64,000 nucleotides of DNA, from the NCBI RefSeq assembly GCF_034555935.1, contig NZ_JAYDCJ010000003.1, forward strand, positions 1,302,001 to 1,366,000, in the 5' to 3' direction. Below are positions 25,117-32,982 of the stretch, piece by piece; the stretch's first letter is position 1; every line of letters begins with the position of its first letter. The DNA is from Marinobacter qingdaonensis (GTDB lineage: Bacteria > Pseudomonadota > Gammaproteobacteria > Pseudomonadales > Oleiphilaceae). The translations under genes were made by a program, and so were the position numbers. The notes beneath the pieces were generated by a model. It saw only the letters and a program-made list of their open reading frames with translations. It searched no databases and had not been told where the DNA came from.

Positions 25117-26325
25117 ATGCAAACGAATCTGGTTCAACAATTTGCCAATACCGCGGAAGGGCAGGAGGCCGAATCCATCTTGCGGGCCTGTGTCCACTGC
25201 GGCTTCTGTACGGCCACCTGCCCGACCTACCAGGAACTGAACGACGAACGTGACGGCCCAAGAGGCCGGATCTACCTCATGAAGATGTTCCTGGAGGGGC
25301 AGGAGGCCACGGAAAAAACCCGGGAGCACCTGGACCGCTGTCTGACCTGTCGCAGCTGCGAAACCACCTGTCCCTCCGGCGTGCAGTATGGCCGCCTGGT
25401 GGACATCAGTCGCGGCCTGATGGAGCAGGAGCTGCCCCGGGCGCCCAAGGACAAGTGGATCCGCTGGGCCCTGGCCCGGGTGATCCCGAACCGACAGCTG
25501 TTCGGTCTGTTGTTGCGTCTGGGGCAGGTGTTCCGGCCGGTGCTGCCGGCGCCGTTGCGCACCAAGGTGCCACCGCGTAAACAGGCCAGCCCCTGGCCCG
25601 CGGCCAGTCACAACCGCATTGTGCTGGCGCTGGCCGGGTGTGTGCAGCCTTCGGCCACGCCGAACACCAATGCGGCGGCGGCCCGGGTGCTCGACAAACT
25701 GGGCATTACCATGGTGGAGGCACCGGAAGCCGGTTGCTGCGGCGCGGTGAACTATCACCTGTCCGAGCACGAGAAGGGTCTGGAACGCATGCGCCAGAAC
25801 ATCGACGCCTGGTGGCCCGCCATCGAGGCTGGCGCCGAGGCAATCATCATGACGGCTTCCGGCTGCGGCGCCATGGTGCAGGATTACGGTCACCTGCTGA
25901 AGGACGATCCAGTCTACGCCGCCAAGGCCCAGAAAGTCAGCGAACTGAGCATCGACATCGGTGCCTTCCTGCTCAAGCAGGATCTGGACAAGCTCAAGCT
26001 GAGCCAGAGCCCGGGCAAGGTGGCCTTCCATTGTCCCTGCACCCTGCAGCACGCCATGCAGCAGAACGGCGTGGTCGAGCAGGTGCTGACCAAGGCCGGG
26101 GTCAATCTGGCCGCCACCAAGGACAAGCACCTGTGCTGCGGCTCCGCCGGTACCTACTCGGTGCTGCAACCGGAGCTGAGCCAGAAGCTCCTGGGCAACA
26201 AGCTCGAGGCGCTGACCGTGGACAACCCAGACCGCATCGTCACCGCCAACATCGGCTGCCAGATGCACCTGGAAACCAAGGCGCAAGTGCCGGTCCAGCA
26301 CTGGATTGAGCTGCTGGATCAGTAA
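25117..26325 (+). CDS. glcF: Glycolate oxidase iron-sulfur subunit GlcF
   Basis: A 402-residue protein with two 4Fe-4S motifs, CVHCGFCTATCP and CLTCRSCETTCP. Two cysteine-rich CCG-type domains follow, shown by EAGCCGAVNYHL and HLCCGSAGTYSV. It passes electrons from the flavin subunits toward the quinone pool at the inner membrane. It is the last gene of the run; a strong terminator follows at 26336. Confidence 0.94.
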   Translation: MQTNLVQQFANTAEGQEAESILRACVHCGFCTATCPTYQELNDERDGPRGRIYLMKMFLEGQEATEKTREHLDRCLTCRSCETTCPSGVQYGRLVDISRGLMEQELPRAPKDKWIRWALARVIPNRQLFGLLLRLGQVFRPVLPAPLRTKVPPRKQASPWPAASHNRIVLALAGCVQPSATPNTNAAAARVLDKLGITMVEAPEAGCCGAVNYHLSEHEKGLERMRQNIDAWWPAIEAGAEAIIMTASGCGAMVQDYGHLLKDDPVYAAKAQKVSELSIDIGAFLLKQDLDKLKLSQSPGKVAFHCPCTLQHAMQQNGVVEQVLTKAGVNLAATKDKHLCCGSAGTYSVLQPELSQKLLGNKLEALTVDNPDRIVTANIGCQMHLETKAQVPVQHWIELLDQ

Positions 26326-26335
26326 AACCTCTCTG

Positions 26336-26380
26336 GGCCAGGGAATAGTTTCCCTGGCCTCTTTCCCCTCTTTTTTCCCT
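26336..26380 (+). terminator. Rho-independent terminator of the glycolate operon
   Basis: GGCCAGGGAA (26336-26345) pairs perfectly with TTCCCTGGCC (26350-26359) around a four-base loop, followed by a T-rich tail (TCTTTCCCCTCTTTTTT). It ends transcription 10 bases after the glcF stop. Confidence 0.85.
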
Positions 26381-26465
26381 TTCTTTTCTCAGTTCGTTGC
26401 CCCAATTGCCCAACTAAACCCGCTCCGGGCTACCGTTTACCGTTTCGGCGACCAAATGCCACAGG

Positions 26466-26494
26466 GTGTTTCACGCATTGCGACAATGTGTTCC
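26466..26494 (+). promoter_or_regulatory. Probable upstream activator site for the E1 alpha operon
   Basis: Two direct copies of GTGTTYC (GTGTTTC at 26466, GTGTTCC at 26488) lie 22 bp apart, two helical turns. Between them is the palindrome CATTG-CGA-CAATG (26476-26488). The region lies 55-80 bases upstream of the sigma-54 promoter match, where an enhancer-binding protein such as the AcoR-like protein at 34279-36279 would bind. The same half-sites recur before the porin gene. Confidence 0.5.
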
Positions 26495-26546
26495 AGTCAG
26501 TTTTGCTGAAGTTGCTTTAATCCATGTAAATCAGTGCCTTGGAGTT

Positions 26547-26562
26547 TGGCACGCGAGATGCT
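26547..26562 (+). promoter_or_regulatory. Sigma-54 (-24/-12) promoter of the E1 alpha operon
   Basis: TGGCAC-GCGAG-ATGCT has the invariant GG at -24 and GC at -12 with exactly 10 bases between. It lies about 80 bases upstream of the E1 alpha start. A sigma-54 activator gene belongs to the same cluster, which supports the call. Confidence 0.7.
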
Positions 26563-26642
26563 GTCCCTGATTGAAAGTAAACCGCGAACGCTAGAGGCAA
26601 GCGGAAAATCTTTCATCCCATGACCGCAAGGGGGACACAACA

Positions 26643-27629
26643 ATGACGCCAACCCAAGAACAAGAACTCTGGATGTACCGAAACATGGTCGTCAGTCGTT
26701 TCTTTGAGGAAACGATTGAGAAGATTTACATGGAGGGGAAAACCCCGGCATTCAACATGGCCAAGGGCCCGATTCCGGGCGAGATGCACTTGTCCAATGG
26801 GCAAGAGCCTTGTGCCGTGGGTGTGTGTGCACACCTCAATAGTGATGACATCGTCGTTTCTACCCATCGTCCTCATCACGTTGCGATCGCCAAGGGCGTC
26901 GACCTGAAGAAGATGGCCGCGGAGATCTTCGGTAAGAAAACCGGATTGAGTGGTGGTCGTGGTGGGCACATGCACATCTTTGACGCTCAGGTGAATTTTT
27001 CCTGCTCTGGGATCATCGGTGAGAGTGTCGGTGTCGCAGCAGGCGCCGCGTTGTCCCGGAAAATGCAAGGAAAGCCAGGGGTAGCGGTTGCCTACTTGGG
27101 AGAGGGTGCCGCGAACCAAGGCGCGTTTCACGAGGCGCTCAACCTGGCCGCGGTGTGGAAACTGCCGGTTGTCTTTGTCATTGAGGACAACGCCTGGGGA
27201 ATTTCGGTATCCAAGCAGGCCAGCACCGCCGTCAAGTACAACTCCGACCGAGCTTCGGCCTATTCAATGCCCGGTGTGCACATTCCCAACAACGATCCCA
27301 TCGAGATTTTCGCAAAGGCCGGAGAAGCCATTGAGCGCGCCAGAAAGGGCGAGGGCCCAACCCTCATAGAAATTGAAACGTCTCGGCTTGCGGGCCATTT
27401 CATGGGCGATGCCGAGGCTTATCGCCCCGCCGGTGAAAAGGAGCACCTTGCAGAGATCGACCCGATTCCGGGGTTCAAGAAACGATTGCAAGACCAATAC
27501 CAGTGGACCGAAGCGCAGGATGAAGCGCTCAGAGGTCAGGCGCGAGAACTGGTCGACGCCGCCATTCAATTCGCTCGTGACAGTGACTATCCGGCCCCCG
27601 AAGAGGCGCTGGACAAGGTCTTCGTTTGA
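26643..27629 (+). CDS. Thiamine-diphosphate-dependent dehydrogenase E1 alpha subunit (AcoA/PdhA-like)
   Basis: A 328-residue E1 alpha protein of the acetoin/pyruvate/branched-chain dehydrogenase family. The thiamine-diphosphate motif is GEGAANQGAFHEALNLAAVW, ending in VIEDN. SGGRGGHMHIFD is also typical. With the E1 beta subunit it would decarboxylate a 2-oxo acid or cleave an acyloin such as acetoin and load the acyl group on lipoate. AcoA is the best guess because the cluster has an AcoR-like activator, but the substrate is not shown. A GGGGGA ribosome site precedes the ATG. It heads a run of seven rightward genes. Confidence 0.88.
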   Translation: MTPTQEQELWMYRNMVVSRFFEETIEKIYMEGKTPAFNMAKGPIPGEMHLSNGQEPCAVGVCAHLNSDDIVVSTHRPHHVAIAKGVDLKKMAAEIFGKKTGLSGGRGGHMHIFDAQVNFSCSGIIGESVGVAAGAALSRKMQGKPGVAVAYLGEGAANQGAFHEALNLAAVWKLPVVFVIEDNAWGISVSKQASTAVKYNSDRASAYSMPGVHIPNNDPIEIFAKAGEAIERARKGEGPTLIEIETSRLAGHFMGDAEAYRPAGEKEHLAEIDPIPGFKKRLQDQYQWTEAQDEALRGQARELVDAAIQFARDSDYPAPEEALDKVFV

Positions 27630-27658
27630 GATTTGGGCATTTAATCAGGAGAAGAAAG

Positions 27659-28687
27659 ATGACGCAGGTTCAAGCGAAAGCTCGCAAACTGACCATCGCT
27701 CGCGCCATGGCTGAGTCCATCGCCATGGAGATGCGTACCGACGACAAAGTGTTTGTCATGGGTGAGGACATCGGTGAACTGGGTGGAGTGTTCGGTAATA
27801 CACGGGGGCTGTACAAGGAGTTCGGGTCGGAGCGTGTGAAAGATACCCCGATCTCTGAAACCGCCTTTATCGGTGCTGCGGTCGGCGCCGCCTCAGACGG
27901 GATGAAACCGATAGTCGAGCTGATGTTCGTGGACTTCTTTGGGGTTTGTTTTGACGCCATCTACAACATGATGGCGAAGAACACCTATTTCTCGGGGGGT
28001 GAGGTCAACGTGCCGATGGTGCTGATGACCTCAACTGGCGGCGGCTACAGCGATGGCGGTCAGCATTCGCAATGTCTGCACGCGACCTTCGCACACCTGC
28101 CTGGCATGAAGGTTGTCGCACCGTCCAACGCCTACGATGCCAAGGGGCTAATGACCGCCGCTATACGTGATCCCAATCCGGTAATTTTCATGTTCCACAA
28201 GGCGCTGCAGGGAATGGGCTGGTTGGGCACTGAGAAAGACGCCATCGTCAATGTGCCGGAGGAGGTTTACGAAGTGCCTCTGGGTCAGGCCGCCATCACC
28301 AGAACCGGTAGCGACGTCACGATCGTTGGCATCACCTCGGGGGTGCATCATGGCCTGAAAGCCGCACGGGAGCTTGAGCAGCAAGGTGTCAGCGCCGAGG
28401 TTGTGGACCTCCGTTCGCTGGTCCCGTTGGACCGGGACACTGTCATCCAGTCTGTACGGAAAACGGGCCGACTCATCGTTGTGGATGAGGATTACCACAG
28501 CTACGGCATGACCGCAGAAATCATCGCCTCGGTCACTGAGGCCGGCGTCCCCATGAAAGCACCACCTCAACGGGTGGCTTACCCCGATATTCCAATTCCG
28601 TTCACGCCTGTCATGGAACAGTGGGCACTGCCCAGTGCGGAAAAGATCGTCAAAGCATTCGAAAAAATGAAGGAGAACGAAGAATGA
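27659..28687 (+). CDS. Thiamine-diphosphate-dependent dehydrogenase E1 beta subunit (AcoB/PdhB-like)
   Basis: The 342-residue E1 beta partner. It has the transketolase pyrimidine-binding N-terminal domain (KVFVMGEDIGELGGVFGNTR, PISETAFIGAAVGAA) and a transketolase C-terminal domain (GVSAEVVDLRSLVPLDRDTV, FEKM end). ATG at 27659 has an AGGAGAAG site and gives the usual start; an upstream in-frame start at 27626 would add 11 atypical residues. The stop overlaps the start of the lipoyl-protein gene (ATGA). Confidence 0.9.
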   Translation: MTQVQAKARKLTIARAMAESIAMEMRTDDKVFVMGEDIGELGGVFGNTRGLYKEFGSERVKDTPISETAFIGAAVGAASDGMKPIVELMFVDFFGVCFDAIYNMMAKNTYFSGGEVNVPMVLMTSTGGGYSDGGQHSQCLHATFAHLPGMKVVAPSNAYDAKGLMTAAIRDPNPVIFMFHKALQGMGWLGTEKDAIVNVPEEVYEVPLGQAAITRTGSDVTIVGITSGVHHGLKAARELEQQGVSAEVVDLRSLVPLDRDTVIQSVRKTGRLIVVDEDYHSYGMTAEIIASVTEAGVPMKAPPQRVAYPDIPIPFTPVMEQWALPSAEKIVKAFEKMKENEE

Positions 28688-28917
28688 GCACAGATGTCCT
28701 GGTTCCGCATGATTTGTGGGAAGAAGACGATGAGGCGGTGATCACGTCATGGTTGGTCAACGATGGCTCCGAGGTTTCTGAAGGCGACATGATTGCGGAG
28801 CTGATGGTGGCGAAGATCCAGTATGAACTTTTGGCACCCACCTCCGGCACCTTGTCGATCCAAAAAGACATTGACGATGTGGTCGCAAAGGGCGACTGCG
28901 TCGCTACCATCGCATAG
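28684..28917 (+). CDS. Free-standing lipoyl-domain carrier protein
   Basis: Only 77 residues: one lipoyl/biotinyl domain and nothing else. The probable modified lysine is Lys44 in the hairpin ELMVAKIQYELLAPTSG; the usual DKA triplet is replaced by AKI. VNDGSEVSEGD and VVAKGDCVATI are the flanking half-repeats of the domain. In standard complexes this domain is the N-terminus of E2; here it is a separate protein and would shuttle acyl groups between E1 and the short E2 encoded next. It is translationally coupled to E1 beta by a four-base overlap. Confidence 0.85.
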   Translation: MSTDVLVPHDLWEEDDEAVITSWLVNDGSEVSEGDMIAELMVAKIQYELLAPTSGTLSIQKDIDDVVAKGDCVATIA

Positions 28918-28935
28918 GCTTTTGGAGCCAACGCC

Positions 28936-29622
28936 ATGTCAGAGAACGAACATATCAACGTGATCCCGCTCAGAGGAATGCGGGGCATGATCGCTAGCAA
29001 CATGCGGCGCAGTCTCGATGAGGCGGCCCAGTTGACCCACCACGCGGAGTGCGAGCTGGACGCCCTGCTGAGCTTCAAAGAAGCGCTGGCGGAAAGCGGG
29101 ACCAAGGTTTCTATCGAAGATTTGTTGGCGGACTGCGTCGTGAAAACCCTGGCGAGACATCCGGGGCTGAACGGTCGGATCGAAGACAAGGAGATTCGCC
29201 AGTACCGCAACGTGCATCTGGGGTTTGCCATTGCCCTGCCGGGCGACAAGTTAGTCGCACCGGTGGTCTTCGATGCCAATGAGAAAGGTCTGACCGAGAG
29301 GGCGGACGCCCGGAAAAACCTGCTGGAGCGGGCAAGGAAAGGTGACCTCTCCGTGCCGGAGATGACCGGCGGAACGTTCACGCTCAGCAATCTGGGGCGC
29401 TCCCGTGTTCGCTTTTTTACCCCCATCGTCAATCTTCCTCAACTGGCGATTCTGGGGATAGGCGAAACCTACACCAGGCCCATCGAGGATGGTGCCGGAC
29501 GATGGCAATCCCGCCGCTTCATGGGACTGTCGTTGACTTTCGATCACCGGGCGGTCGACGGCGGGCCTGCGGCGGCGTTTCTCAGCGAATTGTGTGAGGA
29601 GATCGAAAGTGCTGGCCGCTAA
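28936..29622 (+). CDS. Minimal dihydrolipoamide acyltransferase (E2 core only)
   Basis: This 228-residue protein is just the catalytic domain of a 2-oxoacid dehydrogenase E2. It starts directly with VIPLRGMRGMIASNMRRSLD, and the active-site block is FDHRAVDGGPAAAF at about residues 200-214. Normal E2 proteins of about 400 or more residues carry lipoyl and E1/E3-binding domains in front; both are absent. It would transfer the acyl group from the separate lipoyl carrier to CoA. Its end overlaps the lipoate ligase gene. Confidence 0.88.
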   Translation: MSENEHINVIPLRGMRGMIASNMRRSLDEAAQLTHHAECELDALLSFKEALAESGTKVSIEDLLADCVVKTLARHPGLNGRIEDKEIRQYRNVHLGFAIALPGDKLVAPVVFDANEKGLTERADARKNLLERARKGDLSVPEMTGGTFTLSNLGRSRVRFFTPIVNLPQLAILGIGETYTRPIEDGAGRWQSRRFMGLSLTFDHRAVDGGPAAAFLSELCEEIESAGR

Positions 29623-30367
29623 AGAGACAGGGGTTCTGGCGCAGAACGCCCTTTGCTGTACGACGCCGATGCCCGTTCAAGAAGGGCTGGCGATTGAGCA
29701 GCGTCTGCTGGAACAGGTCACGTCCGGGCGCAACCGCTGGGGTTATGCCATCTGGAGATGCCATCAGGCGCTGGTCGTGCCGCGCAGTGCTACCCACAAG
29801 CCCGGTTTTGAGCTGGCGTCGCGATACTGTGAGTCTCAGGGCTGGCCCGTGGTGGTTCGAAGTACTGGCGGTGAAATGACGCCGCAGACCCATGGCTTCA
29901 TAAATCTGTCGATGGTGGTGCGTAGCAACGGGGTAAAAACCGGCATCAGGGACAGTTACTTGCTGATCTGTCAGCCGCTCATTCAGTGGCTGGAGGCGAT
30001 GGGTATTCACGCCTATTGCTCCCACGTCGATGGCGCGTTCTGCGATGGTGATTTCAACCTGGTCGTTAACGGGAAAAAAATCGCGGGCACGGCACAGCGG
30101 AGGAAACGTCTCAAGGTTCCGTCGTCAACCGGTCAGGACGAGGATACGGCGATTTTGCTACATGCCGTGATTCTGTGTGACGAAGGTCTGGAACGCATCT
30201 GGAAAATCTCCAACGAGTTCTACAAGGCCTGCCAACTGCCGCCGTTCATCATTGGCGATCGCCATATCTGCATGTCGGAGGTGACGCAGCAGCACGGTGA
30301 GTCGTTTATCAGTGGGGCAATGAGGGATCTGGACAAGGTGATCAAACAGCACATTTCCCTGTTTTGA
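29609..30367 (+). CDS. Lipoate-protein ligase A-like enzyme
   Basis: A 252-residue member of the BPL/LplA/LipB family. RSTGGEMTPQTHGFINLS corresponds to the RRxGGG lipoate loop. CDGDFNLVVNGKKIAGTAQR is the adenylate-binding region, with the active lysine in GKKIAGTAQRR. Two GTG starts are possible; GTG at 29609 lies seven bases after a GAGGAGA site inside the E2 gene. Its place in the operon suggests it lipoylates the free carrier protein specifically. The short size fits enzymes lacking the accessory C-terminal domain. Confidence 0.85.
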   Translation: MLAAKETGVLAQNALCCTTPMPVQEGLAIEQRLLEQVTSGRNRWGYAIWRCHQALVVPRSATHKPGFELASRYCESQGWPVVVRSTGGEMTPQTHGFINLSMVVRSNGVKTGIRDSYLLICQPLIQWLEAMGIHAYCSHVDGAFCDGDFNLVVNGKKIAGTAQRRKRLKVPSSTGQDEDTAILLHAVILCDEGLERIWKISNEFYKACQLPPFIIGDRHICMSEVTQQHGESFISGAMRDLDKVIKQHISLF

Positions 30368-30443
30368 AGAGAGGGTCGAAGCGCAGTTCGAAGAAATCTT
30401 TTGATCAAAAACCGAGAGTAAACAAAAGGCATGTGGAGGGGGT

Positions 30444-31004
30444 ATGAACAACGACAAAAACATTGCGAAACGCCCGAAAGTTCCGGGACACCGGATGAGT
30501 CGGAGGGGCTTCATCGCGGGTTCGGGCGCTACGCTCGTAGGGGGCGCGGCGCTGGTGTACAGCTCGGGCTTGTTCGCAGCGGACAGCCCGGCGGCAAAGA
30601 AGATTGGTGAAGAAGGTAACCGGACCCTGCTGCGAATGGCCAGGGACGTTTTCCCGCACGACAGCCTCGAAGACAAGTACTACCAGCAGGTCATGGTGCC
30701 TCTTGCGAAACGAGCTGAGACTGACCCGAAACTGATGGAACTGCTCACCGTAGGCATTGCGGCCCTTAACCAGGAATCGAGAGCCAAGCATGGCGCCATT
30801 TATTTGAACGTGAAGGCAGAGGAAGACCGGGTGGTGGTTCTGAAAGCCATGGAGTCCTCAGCCTTTTTCCAGAGGATCAAGGGCGATCTCATGATGGGAA
30901 TCTACAACAACCCGGAAATCTGGGAAAAGTTTGGATTTGGCGGTTCTTCATGGGAGCGCGGCGGCTACATCAATCGCGGCTACGACGAAATCGACTGGAT
31001 TTAA
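30444..31004 (+). CDS. Gluconate 2-dehydrogenase subunit 3-like protein with Tat signal
   Basis: A 186-residue protein with a clear twin-arginine signal, MSRRGFIAGSGATLVGGAAL (about residues 14-33). The mature part resembles the small subunit of FAD-containing gluconate and other sugar or polyol dehydrogenases (ARDVFPHDSLEDKYY, YNNPEIWEKFGFGGSSWERG). That subunit is needed to export the signal-less catalytic subunit, here encoded 14 bases downstream. It probably acts in the periplasm. The usual cytochrome c subunit is not in the cluster. Confidence 0.82.
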   Translation: MNNDKNIAKRPKVPGHRMSRRGFIAGSGATLVGGAALVYSSGLFAADSPAAKKIGEEGNRTLLRMARDVFPHDSLEDKYYQQVMVPLAKRAETDPKLMELLTVGIAALNQESRAKHGAIYLNVKAEEDRVVVLKAMESSAFFQRIKGDLMMGIYNNPEIWEKFGFGGSSWERGGYINRGYDEIDWI

Positions 31005-31017
31005 GGGGGAGTGACCA

Positions 31018-32595
31018 ATGGCTCAATTTGATCTTAACGACGACAGCGTGGTGGTGATCATCGGTTCAGGCGCTGGTGGCGGCACCTTGGCCAACGAGTT
31101 GGCGCAGAAAGGCATCCGCTCTGTGGTACTTGAAGCCGGCAAACGCTTCAAGATGTCGGATATTGAGAACGACGAATGGAAAATGTTCGGCAAAATTTCC
31201 TGGCTGGACAAGCGCTACGTTGAAGGGCCGGCCCGTCTCGCCAAGGACTTTCCAAATCTTCCGGCGTGGATTGTAAAAGGGGTGGGTGGCGCTACCGTGC
31301 ACTGGGCTGGAGTTGCGATGCGATTCCAAGAGCATGAGTTCAAGATGAAAACCACGAATGGCGTGGTTCCCGGCGCGAATGTCTTGGACTGGCCCATCAC
31401 TTTGCAAGAAATGGAGCCTTATTACGAAAAGGCTGAGAAGAAAATGGGCGTGTGCGGGACCAAGGCCACGGGTATGCCATTCCATGGCAAGAGTAGCCAT
31501 TATAAGGTCGTCGAGGAGGGTGCGAAACGGATTGGAGCGCATTGCGAGCAGGCGCACCTTGCTATCAATACCCAGCCCCGTGACGGGCGTGCATCCTGTC
31601 AGGTCACAGGTTTTTGCATGCAAGGCTGCCGCTTTGGAGCGAAATGGTCGACCATGTACACCGAGATTCCCAAGGCCGAGGCCACGGGAAATGTGGAGGT
31701 TCGCCCGCAGTCTATGGTGTTGCGCATTGAGCACGACGCGAATGGCAAAGTTAATGGCGTTCTGTATGCCGATGGCGATGGTAATCAACACTTGCAGAAG
31801 GCCAGGGTCGTGGCCGTCGCCGGTAACTCTATCGAGTCACCGAGGATGCTGCTTAACTCCGCGTCCAGCTTGTTTCCCAATGGCCTTGCGAACTCCTCCG
31901 GCCAGGTCGGTCAGAACTATATGACCCATACCACCGGTGGGGTGTACGCGGAATTTGAGAAACCGGTCCATATGTACAAGAGCACCGTGGTGCCGGGGAT
32001 CGTCACGGAGTACCAGAATAACGATCCCACCCGCGGTCATTTGGCGGGGTACGAGCTGGAGATTCTGCACCTGGGGTTGCCTTTCATGTCTGCGTTCATG
32101 AATCCGGGCAAAAGTGGCTGGGGCCGGGAGCTGGCAGAGTCTCTGGAAAACTATGATCACATGGCCGGTTTTTGGATTTGTGGCGAGGACATGCCGGTCG
32201 AGTCCAACAACATCACTCTGCATCCCACCGAGAAGGATCAGTACGGACTGCCAGTACCGGTGGTTTATAAAACTGATCACATCAACGATACCCGCATGCG
32301 CAACCACGCCTATGCGCGCTCCAAGGAGTTGTTCGAGTCAGTGGGTGCCCTCAAGGTGACGGACCTGCCGCCATATCCCGCGAGTCACAACATGGGTACC
32401 AATCGCATGAGTGAGCGAGCGCGTGACGGAGTGGTCAATCGATGGGGACAGAGCCATGACATCGACAATCTCTTCGTCTCTGATGGCAGTCAGTTCACCA
32501 CCAGCGGAACCGAGAACCCGACCCTGACAATCGTCGCTCTCGCGATTCGACAGGCAGACTATATTGCGGATCAAATGAAAAAGCGAAATATCTGA
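31018..32595 (+). CDS. GMC-family FAD oxidoreductase, periplasmic dehydrogenase catalytic subunit
   Basis: This 525-residue flavoprotein has an N-terminal dinucleotide fold (VVVIIGSGAGGGTLANELAQ) and the C-terminal GMC domain with HNMGTNRMS, containing the probable active-site histidine, and TTSGTENPTLTIVALAIR. It lacks a signal peptide, as expected for a subunit carried out by the Tat-exported partner. It would oxidise an alcohol, polyol or sugar acid. In this cluster it may produce the keto or acyloin compound that the E1/E2 enzymes then cleave; that order is inference. A terminator follows 46 bases after the stop. Confidence 0.87.
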   Translation: MAQFDLNDDSVVVIIGSGAGGGTLANELAQKGIRSVVLEAGKRFKMSDIENDEWKMFGKISWLDKRYVEGPARLAKDFPNLPAWIVKGVGGATVHWAGVAMRFQEHEFKMKTTNGVVPGANVLDWPITLQEMEPYYEKAEKKMGVCGTKATGMPFHGKSSHYKVVEEGAKRIGAHCEQAHLAINTQPRDGRASCQVTGFCMQGCRFGAKWSTMYTEIPKAEATGNVEVRPQSMVLRIEHDANGKVNGVLYADGDGNQHLQKARVVAVAGNSIESPRMLLNSASSLFPNGLANSSGQVGQNYMTHTTGGVYAEFEKPVHMYKSTVVPGIVTEYQNNDPTRGHLAGYELEILHLGLPFMSAFMNPGKSGWGRELAESLENYDHMAGFWICGEDMPVESNNITLHPTEKDQYGLPVPVVYKTDHINDTRMRNHAYARSKELFESVGALKVTDLPPYPASHNMGTNRMSERARDGVVNRWGQSHDIDNLFVSDGSQFTTSGTENPTLTIVALAIRQADYIADQMKKRNI

Positions 32596-32640
32596 ATGTT
32601 GTCTGTTTAGGTAAGTAGTGCAGTTTTAAGTCAACTTTAA

Positions 32641-32668
32641 AGCCCCGCAGTTTAGCGGGGCTTTTTTT
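32641..32668 (+). terminator. Rho-independent terminator after the GMC oxidoreductase gene
   Basis: AGCCCCGC (32641-32648) pairs with GCGGGGCT (32655-32662) and runs into seven Ts. It closes the seven-gene dehydrogenase operon before the separately promoted porin gene. Confidence 0.9.
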
Positions 32669-32712
32669 ATATAAAAGATAAGATATCGATCTACATTTTG
32701 TGTCAGCAGTTT

Positions 32713-32728
32713 GGAACACAGTGTTTCA
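32713..32728 (+). promoter_or_regulatory. Probable activator site upstream of the porin
   Basis: GGAACACA-GTGTTTCA joins the two half-sites seen before the E1 alpha operon (GTGTTTCA and TGTGTTCC), here head to head as an imperfect palindrome with core AACAC-A-GTGTT. It lies about 70 bases upstream of a sigma-54 promoter match. This suggests the porin and the operon share one activator, most simply the AcoR-like protein. Confidence 0.5.
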
Positions 32729-32796
32729 GTGAGATTGATGAATTAATTTAATTTATAAAAAACAAGTAAATTCAATGTCTTGCGGTTTTTGGTTTT

Positions 32797-32812
32797 TGGA
32801 ATAGATGTTGCG
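32797..32812 (+). promoter_or_regulatory. Sigma-54 (-24/-12) promoter match of the porin gene
   Basis: TGGAATAGATGTTGCG keeps TGG and TTGC with GG and GC exactly 10 bases apart. It lies about 170 bases before the porin start, so the leader is rather long. The rest of the gap (32596-32982) is AT-rich and holds no gene. Confidence 0.55.
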
Positions 32813-32982
32813 TTATTGCGATTCGGGTTCTGTCAGTGGAATGCCATGGACTTTGTCTTGGTAAGTCGAGTGCCTGGCTTTCAGTAGTTCTTAAAAGATC
32901 CCTTATTTGATGTTGGCAGTGGCGTGAGCCGGAATAAACCGGCGCAACCTCTCCCCAAAACAAGAAGCGCAGGAGTAAACCA

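Larger units (their letters stand above)
26326..26642 (+). other. Gap between the glc operon and the E1 alpha gene
   Basis: No gene is seen here. The gap holds the glc terminator (26336-26380), two direct GTGTTYC half-sites around a CATTG-CGA-CAATG palindrome (26466-26494), and a sigma-54 promoter match (26547-26562). The T/C-rich stretch at 26360-26400 belongs to the terminator tail. Confidence 0.6.

Noticed and set aside
26643..28687. Housekeeping pyruvate dehydrogenase E1
   Set aside because: The gammaproteobacterial housekeeping enzyme is usually a single-chain AceE; the alpha/beta form, lone lipoyl protein and AcoR-type activator point to an inducible catabolic enzyme.
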